A DNA stretch of 64,000 nt from Reichenbachiella agariperforans (GTDB lineage: Bacteria; Bacteroidota; Bacteroidia; Cytophagales; Cyclobacteriaceae): contig NZ_FRAA01000006.1 in the NCBI RefSeq assembly GCF_900142205.1, positions 203,442 through 267,441 of the forward strand. Reading direction: 5' to 3'. The first letter of the stretch is position 1. The number at the start of each line of letters is the position of its first letter. A model generated the notes under the pieces. That model had not been told where the DNA came from. It worked only from the letters and a program-made list of their open reading frames with translations, and searched no databases. The position numbers and the translations under genes were made by a program. Shown here piece after piece: positions 27,597 to 37,724 of this stretch.

Positions 27597-29123
27597 ATGG
27601 GTTCTAAAAAAATCAAATCCGCACTTATTTCAGTCTTTCACAAAGACAATTTAGATCAGTTGGTTAAAGTTTTGGCTGACAATAATGTTCAGCTTTATTC
27701 TACAGGAGGTACGCAAAAGTTCATCGAAGATTTGGGTATAGCCGTGACACCTGTCGAAGAGATCACAGACTATCCGTCTATATTTTCTGGTCGTGTCAAA
27801 ACACTTCATCCTAAAATTTTCGGAGGTATTCTAAACCGTCGAGACAATGAAAGTGACAAAGAAGAGAAAGCGACGCATAGCATTCCAGATATTGATTTGG
27901 TCGTAGTGGATTTGTACCCATTCGAAGCTACAGTGGCTAGCGGAGCACCCGAAGCAGAGATTATAGAGAAGATAGATATCGGAGGGATTTCGCTCATTAG
28001 AGGTGCGGCTAAGAATTTTAATGACGTACTGATCGTTTCGTCAATGGAGCAGTATGCAGAAACAGTTGATATACTTTCTGCTCAAAACGGAGAGACAACT
28101 TTAGAGCAGAGAAAGAGATTTGCTACCAAAGCATTTGATATCTCATCTCACTACGATAGTGCGATATTCAATTACTTTAATCAGGGAGGCCAAGAGGATG
28201 TTTTCAAAGAAAGTATTCGTCAGGCTTCTCCATTGAGATATGGAGAAAACCCTCATCAGCAGGGCGCTTTCTTTGGGGATTTGAATGAACTGTTTGACAA
28301 ACTGAACGGTAAGGAGCTTTCTTACAACAATCTCGTCGATGTAGACGCTGCGGTTAACCTCATTAGAGAATTTGAAGGAGAGACAGCGTTTGCAATCATC
28401 AAGCATACTAACGCTTGTGGTGTTGCCAAAGGGACATCAGTAAAGGAGGCCTATCTTAGAGCATTATCATCTGATAATATTTCGGCCTTTGGTGGAGTGC
28501 TTGTTACCAATGCGAAAGTAGACATGGCTGCTGCAGAAGAAATTAACAAGTTGTTTTGTGAGGTGCTTATCGCTCCAGAGTATGACGAAGAGGCCGTAAC
28601 GCTTTTGAAGTCTAAAAAGAATAGAATTATCCTCAAGATCAAGCCTGTTGCTACGAGCAAGAAGCAATTCAAGACGCTTCTTAATGGTGTGATCATGCAA
28701 GATGCAGATCTGAAAACCGATGTAGCGGAAGATCTGAAAACAGTAACTAAAACAGCACCTACGCAGGAGCAAGTGGAGGCCATGCTTTTTGCATCTAAAG
28801 TCTGTAAGCATACCAAGTCTAATACGGTGGTGTTTGCGAACAAGGACATGATGCTATCGAGTGGGACTGGTCAGACCTCTAGAGTCGATGCACTCAACCA
28901 AGCGGTAGAAAAAGCGGCAACTTTCGGGATGGAGCTAAAAGGAGCTGTGATGGCATCCGATGCATTTTTCCCATTCCCAGACTGTGTTGAATTTGCAGAC
29001 AATGCAGGGGTAGTAGCGGTGATTCAGCCTGGTGGATCGATTAAGGATCAACTGTCAATCGACTACTGTGACGAGCACGGAATGGCGATGGTCATGACAG
29101 GTACGAGGCACTTTAAGCATTAA
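27597..29123 (+). CDS. purH: Bifunctional AICAR transformylase / IMP cyclohydrolase
   Basis: PurH performs the last two steps of IMP synthesis. The 508-residue protein has the N-terminal MGS-like cyclohydrolase domain (ALISVFHKDN, YSTGGTQKFIEDLGI, GRVKTLHPKIFGGIL, ~7-85) and the C-terminal formyltransferase domain with KHTNACGVA (~266-274) and SDAFFPFPD. Length matches the family. It is downstream of purN, separated by 75 bp. Confidence 0.96.
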   Translation: MGSKKIKSALISVFHKDNLDQLVKVLADNNVQLYSTGGTQKFIEDLGIAVTPVEEITDYPSIFSGRVKTLHPKIFGGILNRRDNESDKEEKATHSIPDIDLVVVDLYPFEATVASGAPEAEIIEKIDIGGISLIRGAAKNFNDVLIVSSMEQYAETVDILSAQNGETTLEQRKRFATKAFDISSHYDSAIFNYFNQGGQEDVFKESIRQASPLRYGENPHQQGAFFGDLNELFDKLNGKELSYNNLVDVDAAVNLIREFEGETAFAIIKHTNACGVAKGTSVKEAYLRALSSDNISAFGGVLVTNAKVDMAAAEEINKLFCEVLIAPEYDEEAVTLLKSKKNRIILKIKPVATSKKQFKTLLNGVIMQDADLKTDVAEDLKTVTKTAPTQEQVEAMLFASKVCKHTKSNTVVFANKDMMLSSGTGQTSRVDALNQAVEKAATFGMELKGAVMASDAFFPFPDCVEFADNAGVVAVIQPGGSIKDQLSIDYCDEHGMAMVMTGTRHFKH

Positions 29124-29229
29124 GGAATACAAATAATATATTCGTAGTTGTATAATGTTGATTGAGAGTTAAATTGTGCGTAATTTGTCACAATCCACTC
29201 AATATAAAATTTTTGATTAAGCTATCAGT

Positions 29230-30258
29230 ATGGGATTTTTAGATTTGTTTTCGAGCGACATTGCCATTGACTTGGGTACCGCTAACACGTTGATTATTAG
29301 TAGAGGACAAGTGGTTGTAGACGAACCTTCAATTATTGCTATCGATAAAGCTAAAAACAAGGTGTTGGCTATCGGGCGTGAGGCCATGCAGATGCATGAA
29401 AAAACGCATGAAAGCATAAAGACCATACGTCCTCTCAAAGACGGTGTGATCGCAGATTTTCAGGCAGCCGAATCTATGATCCGTGGTATGATCAAAATGA
29501 TCGACAAGGACAAAAGAAGATTATTTCCTGTTTCACATCGAATGATTGTCTGTATCCCATCAGGTATTACCGAAGTGGAAAAAAGAGCAGTAAGAGATTC
29601 GTGTGAGCATGCAGGCGCCAAAGAAGTATATATGATCCATGAGCCAATCGCCGCGGCGATTGGAATAGGGATAGATATTGAAAGACCTGTTGGTAGTATG
29701 ATTGTAGATATTGGAGGGGGGACGACAGAGATTGCGGTGATTGCCCTGTCGGGTATCGTATGTGATCAATCGATCCGTGTAGCGGGAGATGCTTTCAATA
29801 AGGATATTTTGGATTACATGAGACGTCAGCATAACCTGCTCATCGGTGAGCGAACTGCTGAGAAAGTGAAAATCAACGTGGGTTCAGCTCTAACAGAGTT
29901 GGATGAGGGGCCTGAGGATTTTGATATCCGAGGTAGAGATTTGATGACAGGGATTCCTAAAGTGATCAAATTATCTTATTCAGAAGTGGCGTTTGCAATT
30001 GACAAATCGGTTTCTAAAATAGAAGAGGCTGTGCTCAAAGCACTAGAGATAGCACCACCAGAGTTGTCGGCAGATATCTATGACAATGGGATCTACCTAA
30101 CGGGCGGAGGAGCTTTGCTCAGAGGGCTAGACAAGCGTCTGGGACTGAAAACAAAACTGCCGATACACATCGCAGAAGATCCGCTAAAGGCCGTCGTAAG
30201 AGGTACTGGTGAGGCGCTTAAAAACATCGAAGCTTTCAAGGCTGTATTAATGTCATAG
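29230..30258 (+). CDS. mreB: Rod-shape-determining protein MreB
   Basis: MreB is the bacterial actin that guides lateral cell-wall synthesis. The 342-residue protein shows the phosphate-binding motifs DLGTANTLI (~14-22) and DIGGGTTEIAVI (~160), plus GGGALLRGLD (~300), all typical of MreB. The N-terminus MGFLDLFSSDIAID is also standard. It is the first gene of a five-gene shape/elongasome operon, with mreC 3 bp downstream. The 106-bp leader is AT-rich. Confidence 0.97.
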   Translation: MGFLDLFSSDIAIDLGTANTLIISRGQVVVDEPSIIAIDKAKNKVLAIGREAMQMHEKTHESIKTIRPLKDGVIADFQAAESMIRGMIKMIDKDKRRLFPVSHRMIVCIPSGITEVEKRAVRDSCEHAGAKEVYMIHEPIAAAIGIGIDIERPVGSMIVDIGGGTTEIAVIALSGIVCDQSIRVAGDAFNKDILDYMRRQHNLLIGERTAEKVKINVGSALTELDEGPEDFDIRGRDLMTGIPKVIKLSYSEVAFAIDKSVSKIEEAVLKALEIAPPELSADIYDNGIYLTGGGALLRGLDKRLGLKTKLPIHIAEDPLKAVVRGTGEALKNIEAFKAVLMS

Positions 30259-30261
30259 TAA

Positions 30262-31110
30262 ATGAACAGACTCCTTCAGTTTCTATTCAAGTATAGAACA
30301 CTACTGGTGTTCATTGTCTTGGAGGGAATCTGTTTTTTCGTGATTGTTAAAAGCAACAGCTACCATAGTGCGACGTATTTTACTTCGTCAAATCAGGTGG
30401 CTGCATCCCTATATAAAACGTCTTCGTCGGTCACCAATTATTTTTCTCTCCTAGAGCGAAATAATGAATTAATAGCAGAGAATGCTATGCTTCGTCAGCA
30501 GCTATTGGATTTTGGAGATACTTCGACCTTGCCTTTGATTACTGCTGTGACAGATACTTTGGATAGCAGTATGGTTACTCAAACTCCCGCGCTACATGCA
30601 CGTGTGATAGACAACTCCGTTTTCTTCCGAAACAACTACTTGACGATTGACCGAGGGCTGGCTGATGGCGTGAAAGAACGCATGGGCGTGATCAGTTCTA
30701 ATGGTATCGTGGGGCAGGTTAAATATGTCTCGGAGCATTATGCGACCGTGGTGTCGTTGTTACATGGACGGGCGATGATTTCTGCCAAACATGGCTTGTC
30801 CAATGGGCTCTGTACGATCTCATGGAGTGGCGAAGATCCAGAGTATGCCGATATAGAATATTTCCCAAGGCACATTGCGCTTAATGTGGGGGACTCTATT
30901 GTGACTTCTGGGTACAATTCGATTTTTCCAGAAGGGGAGTTGATAGGTACAGTGAGTGAAGTACACTTAGAAGATCAAGCGACTTTTTATGATGCACAGA
31001 TTAAGCTAGCTACTGATTTTTACAGACTGAAACATGTCTATTTGTTGTCTTTGCCAGACAAAATGGAAATAGATTCTTTGATCCAAATAACGACTCGAGA
31101 GGATGGGTAG
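30262..31110 (+). CDS. mreC: Rod-shape-determining protein MreC
   Basis: MreC is a bitopic scaffold that activates PBP2. The 282-residue protein has one N-terminal membrane helix (~14-31), a coiled coil (~55-75, LERNNELIAENAMLRQQL) and the MreC beta domain (NNYLTIDRGLADGVKERMGV, GIVGQVKYVS, VTSGYNSIFPEG). It starts 3 bp after mreB and its end overlaps mreD by 8 bp. Confidence 0.94.
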   Translation: MNRLLQFLFKYRTLLVFIVLEGICFFVIVKSNSYHSATYFTSSNQVAASLYKTSSSVTNYFSLLERNNELIAENAMLRQQLLDFGDTSTLPLITAVTDTLDSSMVTQTPALHARVIDNSVFFRNNYLTIDRGLADGVKERMGVISSNGIVGQVKYVSEHYATVVSLLHGRAMISAKHGLSNGLCTISWSGEDPEYADIEYFPRHIALNVGDSIVTSGYNSIFPEGELIGTVSEVHLEDQATFYDAQIKLATDFYRLKHVYLLSLPDKMEIDSLIQITTREDG

Positions 31111-31618
31111 ATTTAGAGTTTTCGAGGGATTACTGGGTGTTTTCTTGCTCTTACTAGGGCAGGTATTGTTGTTCAAGAACATGGTGCTCTTTGACGTAGC
31201 TTTTTGTTTTGGTTATTTGATGATCTTGCTGTTGATCCCTGTAGACACTGGAGCTATTATTCAGCTCATATTGGCATTCATCGTGGGTATGATTGTCGAT
31301 GTTTTTTATAATACGCTAGGTATGCATGCTGCGGCTTGTTTGGGTTTGGTGTATCTAAAAATGTACTGGTCTCGAGTGATGACACCTAGTGGAGGCTATG
31401 ACGCGGGAGCCAAAATCAATATCCGAAATCAAGGTTTTCGATGGTTTGTGATGTTTGCCTACCCTTTGATATTGATTCATAGTTTACTGATATTCTTTAT
31501 AGAGGCAGCAGGGTTTTCGATGTTTTGGAAGACACTTAGTACTGCATTTTATACCTCTCTGTTTACGTTAGCCATGATATTGATTATTCAGTATTTGTTT
31601 TATCGAAAGATCAAATAG
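31103..31618 (+). CDS. mreD: Rod-shape-determining protein MreD (probable)
   Basis: The 171-residue, highly hydrophobic protein has about five membrane helices. It sits between mreC and mrdA, exactly where mreD belongs. Sequence conservation in MreD is low, so the call rests on hydrophobicity, size and operon position. It overlaps mreC by 8 bp, and mrdA starts 2 bp after its stop. Confidence 0.85.
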   Translation: MGRFRVFEGLLGVFLLLLGQVLLFKNMVLFDVAFCFGYLMILLLIPVDTGAIIQLILAFIVGMIVDVFYNTLGMHAAACLGLVYLKMYWSRVMTPSGGYDAGAKINIRNQGFRWFVMFAYPLILIHSLLIFFIEAAGFSMFWKTLSTAFYTSLFTLAMILIIQYLFYRKIK

Positions 31619-31620
31619 GG

Positions 31621-33420
31621 ATGCATGATGATAGAAAATATATCGTCAGGATCTTCATCGTACTGATCGCTGCGACCTTTTTGGTCAAGTTATTTTTTAT
31701 TCAGATTTTGGATGAAAATTATAAAGCAGCAGCAGAAAACAACATCATCCACAAGGTCGTCGAATATCCCTATCGCGGGTTGATCTATGATAGAAATAAC
31801 CAGCTCATCGTACACAATGAGCCAATATTCGACCTGATGGTCATTCCCAAAGAGGTCTTTATTCCCGACACTTTGGCATTTTGTAAGTTGTTTAGGATCA
31901 CCCGAGAGGATTTTGATGCGACGATGAACAAGGCCAAGAGGTACTCTTATATTCAGCCTTCACAGTTTGCTAAGCAAATTTCTAGTGAGTGGTTTGCCTC
32001 TATTTCGGATCAAATGACGGGTGTAAAGGGATTCTACCCCGAAGCACGGACGATTCGCGGTTACAGTTTTGACAACCTCAGTAATGTTCTCGGGTACATC
32101 GGGGAGATCAACCAGAGGCAATTACGAGCGGACACAACGAACTACTATCGACAGGGAGATTATCTTGGTATCACGGGTATAGAGTCTTCTTACGAGAATG
32201 AGTTACGTGGTAAACGTGGTGTAGAGTACAAAATGGTGAACGTTCGAGGCGTGGATCAAGGCTCATTCAAAGATGGAGAATTGGATACCCTTTCTATACC
32301 TGGCGATGATTTATTATTATCAATAGATTTGGATTTACAGCGATATGCCGAGAAGCTGATGGAGGGGAAGACTGGTAGTGTGGTAGCGATCGAACCCTCG
32401 ACAGGAGAGATATTGGCTTTTGTTTCTGCACCGACTTATAAACCCAGTTTACTAAGTGGCCGTGAGTTTAGTAGCAACTATGGAAAGCTAACTCAGGACA
32501 GTCTGAAGCCACTTTTTAACCGCCCATTAATGGCGATGTATCCACCAGGGTCTATTTTTAAAGTAGTGCAAGGGCTCATAGCCCTAGAGGAAGGTGTGGT
32601 CACTGCCAACGAACAAATTTACTGTGACAACAGCTTGATAGGGGATCATGCTCCTCCTGGGTACTACGATATGCGAAAGGGAATCATGTATTCGTCTAAC
32701 AATTATTTTCTCAAAGTATTTAGAAGGATTATCAATCAGCATCCAGAACTGAGTCAATTCGAACAGGCTCCTATTGGATTGAAGAATTGGAAAGAGCAGA
32801 TGCACAAATTTGGTTTGGGAACTCCCCTAGGTGTGGATCTCCCTAACGAAAAGGCGGGACAAGTGCCAGGTCCACAGCTGTACAATAGGATTTATGGAAC
32901 TGGGAGATGGAAGGTGTCGAATCTGAGTTCGCTTAGTATTGGCCAAGGAGAAACGTTACTCAACCCGATTCAGATGGCTAATCTAGCAGCGATTATGGCC
33001 AATCGGGGGCATTACTATAGACCTCATGTGGTCAAGTCGGTAGGTTCTACGAAATATTTGGATCCCTATTATTCTGAGAAAATCGAAACGGGGATTAAGC
33101 CAGAGCATTTTCAAGTAGTGATAGAGGGAATGCAACGGGCACTAAGTGGTACAGCAGGCCGTGCTATTATCAAAGATATTGAGATATGTGGCAAGACAGG
33201 GACGGTTCAGAACCCACATGGCGAGGATCATTCTACCTTCATGGCGTTTGCACCTATGGAGCAACCGAAGATTGCTATATCGGTATATGTAGAAAATGCC
33301 GGCTGGGGAGGTAGGGCTGCAGCCTCGATTTCGAGTTTGATGATAGAGTCCTACATCAAGGGAGAAATAACCCGCCAGTGGCTTGAGGATTTTGTATTAA
33401 AAGGGGACTTTTTGTATTGA
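31621..33420 (+). CDS. mrdA: Penicillin-binding protein 2 (elongasome transpeptidase)
   Basis: PBP2 crosslinks peptidoglycan during elongation. The 599-residue class B PBP has one N-terminal membrane helix (~9-28) and a PBP dimer domain (PYRGLIYDRNNQ, GDYLGITGIESSYENELRG). The transpeptidase motifs are S311-I-F-K314 (YPPGSIFK), S358-S-N360 and K525-T-G527 (CGKTGTVQN). It is coupled to rodA by a 4-base overlap. Length is normal. Confidence 0.95.
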   Translation: MHDDRKYIVRIFIVLIAATFLVKLFFIQILDENYKAAAENNIIHKVVEYPYRGLIYDRNNQLIVHNEPIFDLMVIPKEVFIPDTLAFCKLFRITREDFDATMNKAKRYSYIQPSQFAKQISSEWFASISDQMTGVKGFYPEARTIRGYSFDNLSNVLGYIGEINQRQLRADTTNYYRQGDYLGITGIESSYENELRGKRGVEYKMVNVRGVDQGSFKDGELDTLSIPGDDLLLSIDLDLQRYAEKLMEGKTGSVVAIEPSTGEILAFVSAPTYKPSLLSGREFSSNYGKLTQDSLKPLFNRPLMAMYPPGSIFKVVQGLIALEEGVVTANEQIYCDNSLIGDHAPPGYYDMRKGIMYSSNNYFLKVFRRIINQHPELSQFEQAPIGLKNWKEQMHKFGLGTPLGVDLPNEKAGQVPGPQLYNRIYGTGRWKVSNLSSLSIGQGETLLNPIQMANLAAIMANRGHYYRPHVVKSVGSTKYLDPYYSEKIETGIKPEHFQVVIEGMQRALSGTAGRAIIKDIEICGKTGTVQNPHGEDHSTFMAFAPMEQPKIAISVYVENAGWGGRAAASISSLMIESYIKGEITRQWLEDFVLKGDFLY

Positions 33421-34682
33421 GAGGAGATAGCGTATTAGATCGAATTGATTGGACAGTGGTCCTACTATACTTTGCCATGGTGATACTAGGCTGGGTGAAT
33501 ATCTATGCAGCAGTCTATGAAGAAGAGCTGGCATCTAGTATGTTCTCTTTGTCTTTCAATCCCGGTAAGCAGCTGGTATGGATAGGTACTTCTATTCTGC
33601 TGATCATTGGTGTGATTAGTCTGGACTACAAATTTTTTGACTCCTTTGGTTATATAATCTATGGTGTGATGGTGTTTTTGCTTATCGCGGTACTCTTGTT
33701 TGGACGTGAAGTCGCTGGATCTACGTCATGGTTTCAGATCGGTGGCTTCAGGTTTCAGCCATCTGAGTTTAGCAAGTTCGCCACAGCTTTGGCATTAGCG
33801 AAATACCTAGGTGATATTCATGTCAAGATGACGAATGTCAAGACACAACTGATTGCTGCGGGTATTATGTTTTTGCCTATGGTACTAATCGTCATGCAGG
33901 GGGATACTGGTTCTGCTATGGTATTTGCTGCGTTTGCTATTATACTGTTTAGAGAAGGGCTCTCCCCGATTTATTTTATACTGGCGATTGGATTAGTTGT
34001 CTTGTTTGTGCTGACACTTTTGGTGAGCAAAACTGTAATCTTTATTACGGCAGGTGTACTTTGTTTGGTGATAATCGGAGCATCGGTGAAGCACCCGAAA
34101 CGCATTTTGATCACTGTGGTAGTAGGTTTTGGAATTTTTGCAACGGTGACGAGTGTAGACTTTATTATGAAAAATGTTCTGAAACCTCATCAGCGTAGTA
34201 GGGTCGTATCATTGATCAATCCTGACGCAGACCCCTTAGGTGCTGGATGGAATGTGACACAGTCTAAAATTGCGATAGGATCGGGTGGATTTTTTGGGAA
34301 AGGATTTTTACAAGGAACTCAGACCAAGTTTGATTTTGTGCCAGAGCAAAGTACAGATTTTATCTTCTGTACGCTGGGAGAAGAATGGGGCTGGATGGGT
34401 AGCTTGGTGATGGTTGTTTTATTTGTGACCCTACTGATACGAATTTCAATTATCGCCGAACGACAAAAGACACAATTTGCTCGTGTATATGGCTATGGCG
34501 TGTTGGCCGTTATTTTCTTTCACTTCGCTGTGAACATAGCCATGACCATAGGTTTGTTTCCGGTAATTGGTATTCCCCTCCCATTTTTTAGCTACGGGGG
34601 GTCGTCCCTCTGGTCATTTACTGTTTTGCTTTTTATTCTACTTGCTTTAGATGCCAATAGGATGCAGGTACTAGTGAGATAG
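33417..34682 (+). CDS. rodA: Peptidoglycan glycosyltransferase RodA (SEDS)
   Basis: RodA polymerises glycan strands with PBP2. The 421-residue protein has about ten membrane helices. SEDS motifs include STSWFQIGGFRFQPSEFSK, the catalytic-region EQSTDFIFCTLGEEWGWMG and IGIPLPFFSYGGSS. The start is TTG at 33417, overlapping the mrdA stop as TTGA, with no better start nearby. It closes the operon, and the convergent unknown gene ends 5 bp beyond its stop. Confidence 0.95.
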   Translation: MRGDSVLDRIDWTVVLLYFAMVILGWVNIYAAVYEEELASSMFSLSFNPGKQLVWIGTSILLIIGVISLDYKFFDSFGYIIYGVMVFLLIAVLLFGREVAGSTSWFQIGGFRFQPSEFSKFATALALAKYLGDIHVKMTNVKTQLIAAGIMFLPMVLIVMQGDTGSAMVFAAFAIILFREGLSPIYFILAIGLVVLFVLTLLVSKTVIFITAGVLCLVIIGASVKHPKRILITVVVGFGIFATVTSVDFIMKNVLKPHQRSRVVSLINPDADPLGAGWNVTQSKIAIGSGGFFGKGFLQGTQTKFDFVPEQSTDFIFCTLGEEWGWMGSLVMVVLFVTLLIRISIIAERQKTQFARVYGYGVLAVIFFHFAVNIAMTIGLFPVIGIPLPFFSYGGSSLWSFTVLLFILLALDANRMQVLVR

Positions 34683-34687
34683 CGTAT

Positions 34688-35932
34688 TTATCTAAAGCGT
34701 TTAAAGATCACTTTTAGCAGCTCTTTCACCTCATCAGAGTTCATGTCCCAAGCGTATTTTTTAGCATAGCTTTGAACGAGTAATTCTACTGATGCATCAA
34801 AAGACTTGCTTGTCTCCATTTGGTAAAGAGCCTTTTCATAGTCTTTTTCGTTTCCTTCGAATAGATCTTTGATGAACAGGTAACGCTGATTGATACTGAT
34901 AGAGCTGACCAACTCTGGCGTAGGTTTGGACTCATGGGATGAGGCGATCGTTGCTTGCTCTCCTGATTCTTCGTAGCGCTGGTGTAGTGTACGTATGTCT
35001 TGTGGAGCAAACTGCTCATTCAAGTTAGGCTTAGATGAAGTGCCTTTTTTCTTAGGTTTTTCTTCTACAGGAGTTTCAGGTTCAAATGTGGTTGGTGCAA
35101 CCTCTGGCTCGAACTCCTCTACCATCGAGTCTTCTTCATAGATTGGACTAGGCCTTTCTTCAGGCGCTGTGATGAGTTCCTCTTTTTGTGGCTCTGGTTC
35201 TATCGGTTCTGGTGAGACATGAACGGGTTCTTCGGGTAGCTCTTCTAGCGTATCAAAGAAATTTACTTCTTCTGCTGTCTCAGGCTCGGAGGCTACTGGC
35301 TCTACAGGCGTTTCTTTTTCTAGGAGATCAAAAGGAGTCACGGTATTGAAGAGTATCTCTATTTCCTGTTGCTCTTCTTGATTGAGCGCGTAATTTTCTA
35401 CCCCGTTTTTAATTACACTTTTTAGAACAGGTGCATCTGTTGACATGCCCTTTTCCAGATTTTGTATGATCGCATCGTACAGGTCTTTATAGAGCTTGAT
35501 ATATTTTCCTAGATTTTTTAACTCTTGGATTAGATCAGTAGAATTCAGTTTGGTAGCTTCTTGTAGCAGATAATCACTCGGCGTATAGAGGTAGTCTATG
35601 GTTTCTGTGACAGCCCGCTCTAGTAGTGGTCTTAGATCTTCCTTTTGGATATGAATGTGCTTGGATAGCGTATTGACCAACGTGTGAAGGGCATGACTCA
35701 CCTCTTCGTTTTGGTAGTTAAAATATGGGCTTTTGAATTTTTTGGTCTCCTCCTGCCATTCCTCAAAAAGTACCTTTAAAATAAAGAAGTTAACTTGTTT
35801 GATGGAAGTGAGAGAAATGATTTGTTGCCCGCTGATTGCTTCGTTTTGTCCGAAAAAATCGTCCAATATGAGCTGGCTATAATCGTGAATGAAGGAGTGT
35901 TTGGCTTGGGGATTTAATTTGCTACCGTGCAT
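34688..35932 (-). CDS. Conserved Bacteroidota protein of unknown function
   Basis: This 414-residue, cytosolic-looking protein has no signal peptide or membrane helix. Its N-terminal half (~1-190) is helical and conserved-looking (HSFIHDYSQLILDDFF, GQQIISLTSIKQVNFFILK). The middle (~205-310) is a disordered, Pro/Glu-rich acidic linker, and the C-terminal ~75 residues (INQRYLFIKDLFEGNEKDYE) are again helical. The C-terminal segment resembles regions in many Bacteroidota proteins of unknown role. It is divergent from the ferredoxin gene with a 31-bp gap. Confidence 0.7.
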   Translation of the reverse strand: MHGSKLNPQAKHSFIHDYSQLILDDFFGQNEAISGQQIISLTSIKQVNFFILKVLFEEWQEETKKFKSPYFNYQNEEVSHALHTLVNTLSKHIHIQKEDLRPLLERAVTETIDYLYTPSDYLLQEATKLNSTDLIQELKNLGKYIKLYKDLYDAIIQNLEKGMSTDAPVLKSVIKNGVENYALNQEEQQEIEILFNTVTPFDLLEKETPVEPVASEPETAEEVNFFDTLEELPEEPVHVSPEPIEPEPQKEELITAPEERPSPIYEEDSMVEEFEPEVAPTTFEPETPVEEKPKKKGTSSKPNLNEQFAPQDIRTLHQRYEESGEQATIASSHESKPTPELVSSISINQRYLFIKDLFEGNEKDYEKALYQMETSKSFDASVELLVQSYAKKYAWDMNSDEVKELLKVIFKRFR

Positions 35933-35963
35933 AATAATTGCTTCTTTTGTAAAGTTATAGAAT

Positions 35964-36290
35964 ATGCTGAGAATCGTTATACAAAACCTTCACAAGAAGG
36001 AAATTTTCACCAACGACGAAGATAAAAACCTTTTAGAACTGATCCATCAAAACCATGTGGATTGGATGTTTGCCTGTGGAGGCAAAGGTCGGTGTACGAC
36101 CTGTCGTGCTATCGTGCTACAAGGTTCAGACCAGCTTTCGGAATTATCCCCTGTGGAAGAAAAATTTAGGGCTAATAGTCGCCTTCAGCCTAACGAAAGG
36201 CTAGCATGTCAATGCTCCGTGCTGGGAGATGTTGTGATCAAGGTGGCGGAAGAAAATAAATTTATGCATCTCGAATATTCGGAAGATTAA
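35964..36290 (+). CDS. 2Fe-2S ferredoxin
   Basis: The 108-residue plant-type ferredoxin has the cluster-binding pattern CGGKGRCTTCR plus a fourth cysteine in RLACQC. It carries electrons to an unknown partner. It lies 3 bp upstream of tdk and could share its transcript. The start ATG is the only one upstream of the conserved fold (LRIVIQNLHKKEIFTN). Confidence 0.88.
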   Translation: MLRIVIQNLHKKEIFTNDEDKNLLELIHQNHVDWMFACGGKGRCTTCRAIVLQGSDQLSELSPVEEKFRANSRLQPNERLACQCSVLGDVVIKVAEENKFMHLEYSED

Positions 36291-36293
36291 GCT

Positions 36294-36899
36294 ATGTTCA
36301 TAGAACCAGGGATTGATCAGGGAGGAGCTATGGGTGCCAAGTCATCAGGTTGGATAGAGGTGATTTGTGGGTCTATGTTTTCAGGCAAAACAGAGGAACT
36401 GATTCGTAGGCTCAACCGTGCCGTGATTGCCAATCAAAAGGTTGAGATTTTCAAACCTGCTATAGATACGAGATATCATGATACGAATGTGGTGTCGCAT
36501 AATGAAAACTCCATACGATCGACCCCAGTGCAGTTTGCCGATGATATCCTGCTGTTGACAGGTAACTCAGATGTGGTGGGGATAGACGAAGCGCAGTTTT
36601 TTGACAAGGAACTGGTAGCCGTATCACGTAAGCTGGCCAACTCAGGTAAGCGCGTAATCATAGCTGGTTTGGATATGGACTTTGAGGGAGAGCCATTTGG
36701 GCCTATTCCAGCACTAATGGGCATAGCTGAGTATGTCACCAAAGTCCGAGCGATTTGTATGAAGTGCGGGAGTGTCGCTTCGTTTTCGTATCGGCTGTCA
36801 GCGACCAAGGACAAGGTGATGTTGGGGGAGAAGAATGTGTACGAAGCGAGATGTAGAAAATGTTTCTATGAGGATTTTGATCCCAAAGAAAAATTATGA
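36294..36899 (+). CDS. tdk: Thymidine kinase
   Basis: Tdk phosphorylates thymidine in the salvage pathway. The 201-residue type II enzyme has the P-loop [14 protein letters not shown] (~26-39), [10 protein letters not shown] with the catalytic Glu, and zinc-ribbon cysteines CMKCG and CRKCFYE. The start MFIEPG resembles other Bacteroidota Tdk proteins. An internal ATG at 36330 has an AG-rich stretch in front, but would drop conserved N-terminal residues. Confidence 0.95.
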   Translation: MFIEPGIDQGGAMGAKSSGWIEVICGSMFSGKTEELIRRLNRAVIANQKVEIFKPAIDTRYHDTNVVSHNENSIRSTPVQFADDILLLTGNSDVVGIDEAQFFDKELVAVSRKLANSGKRVIIAGLDMDFEGEPFGPIPALMGIAEYVTKVRAICMKCGSVASFSYRLSATKDKVMLGEKNVYEARCRKCFYEDFDPKEKL

Positions 36900-36958
36900 G
36901 CTATATGGTCGTGTGTCAGTTGCTGAATTGGAATTTCGCTAGGTCAAATTTTTAGCAC

Positions 36959-37651
36959 ATGCTACATAAGACGAAAGGAATAGTTCTCAACTATATCAAA
37001 TACCGCGAAAGTTCGATCATCGCACGCATCTATACTGACGAATTCGGTTTACAATCCTATATCATCAATGGGGTGAGAAGCCAGAGATCGAAGAAGGGCC
37101 TGGCGCTGCTACAGCCTCTTACACTATTGGAAATGGTAGTCTATCACAAGGACAACAAGGTCGATCAGCTGCAGCGAATATCAGAGTACAAGTCTGCCTA
37201 TACGCTTTCGAGTATCCCATTTGAGGTCAAGAAGTCGTCTATCGCTCTCTTTGTGACGGAGCTGCTGCACAAAGTCCTCAGGGAGGAAGATCAACGGGGA
37301 ATAGTCTTCGAATTTTTATGTCATTTTATCATGCTGCTGGATCAGAGAACCAATGGATATGAAAGTATGCATGTGTATTTGATGGTCCACCTGACCCATT
37401 TTATTGGTTTTGGGATCCACCAAAAATCAGAACTCGAAAAGGACAACATACTCCAGCGTGTCAATACAGATTTTAATCAGATTTATGATAGTATATTGTA
37501 TATGAACAATCATGATCTTAATGCTCCGCTAGTATTGGACAATAGGCTGAGGAAGGACTGTCTTAGTTATATGGTCAACTATTATGGTCAGCACATTGAA
37601 GGGTTTGGGGAACTAAAATCAATGACGGTGCTGTCACAATTGTTTAAGTAG
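36959..37651 (+). CDS. recO: DNA repair protein RecO
   Basis: RecO loads RecA and anneals strands in the RecFOR pathway. The 230-residue protein opens with the OB-fold region typical of RecO (TKGIVLNYIKYRESSIIARIYT, then INGVRSQRSKKG, LTLLEMVVYHK). A helical C-domain follows. I see no four-cysteine zinc knuckle, as found in some other RecO proteins. It begins 59 bp after tdk. Confidence 0.88.
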   Translation: MLHKTKGIVLNYIKYRESSIIARIYTDEFGLQSYIINGVRSQRSKKGLALLQPLTLLEMVVYHKDNKVDQLQRISEYKSAYTLSSIPFEVKKSSIALFVTELLHKVLREEDQRGIVFEFLCHFIMLLDQRTNGYESMHVYLMVHLTHFIGFGIHQKSELEKDNILQRVNTDFNQIYDSILYMNNHDLNAPLVLDNRLRKDCLSYMVNYYGQHIEGFGELKSMTVLSQLFK

Positions 37652-37724
37652 TCTCCCTCAATCTGGTGAACATATATTAATTTAACAGTCGAAATGAACA
37701 ACAACTACTTCAAATCAAAATGAC

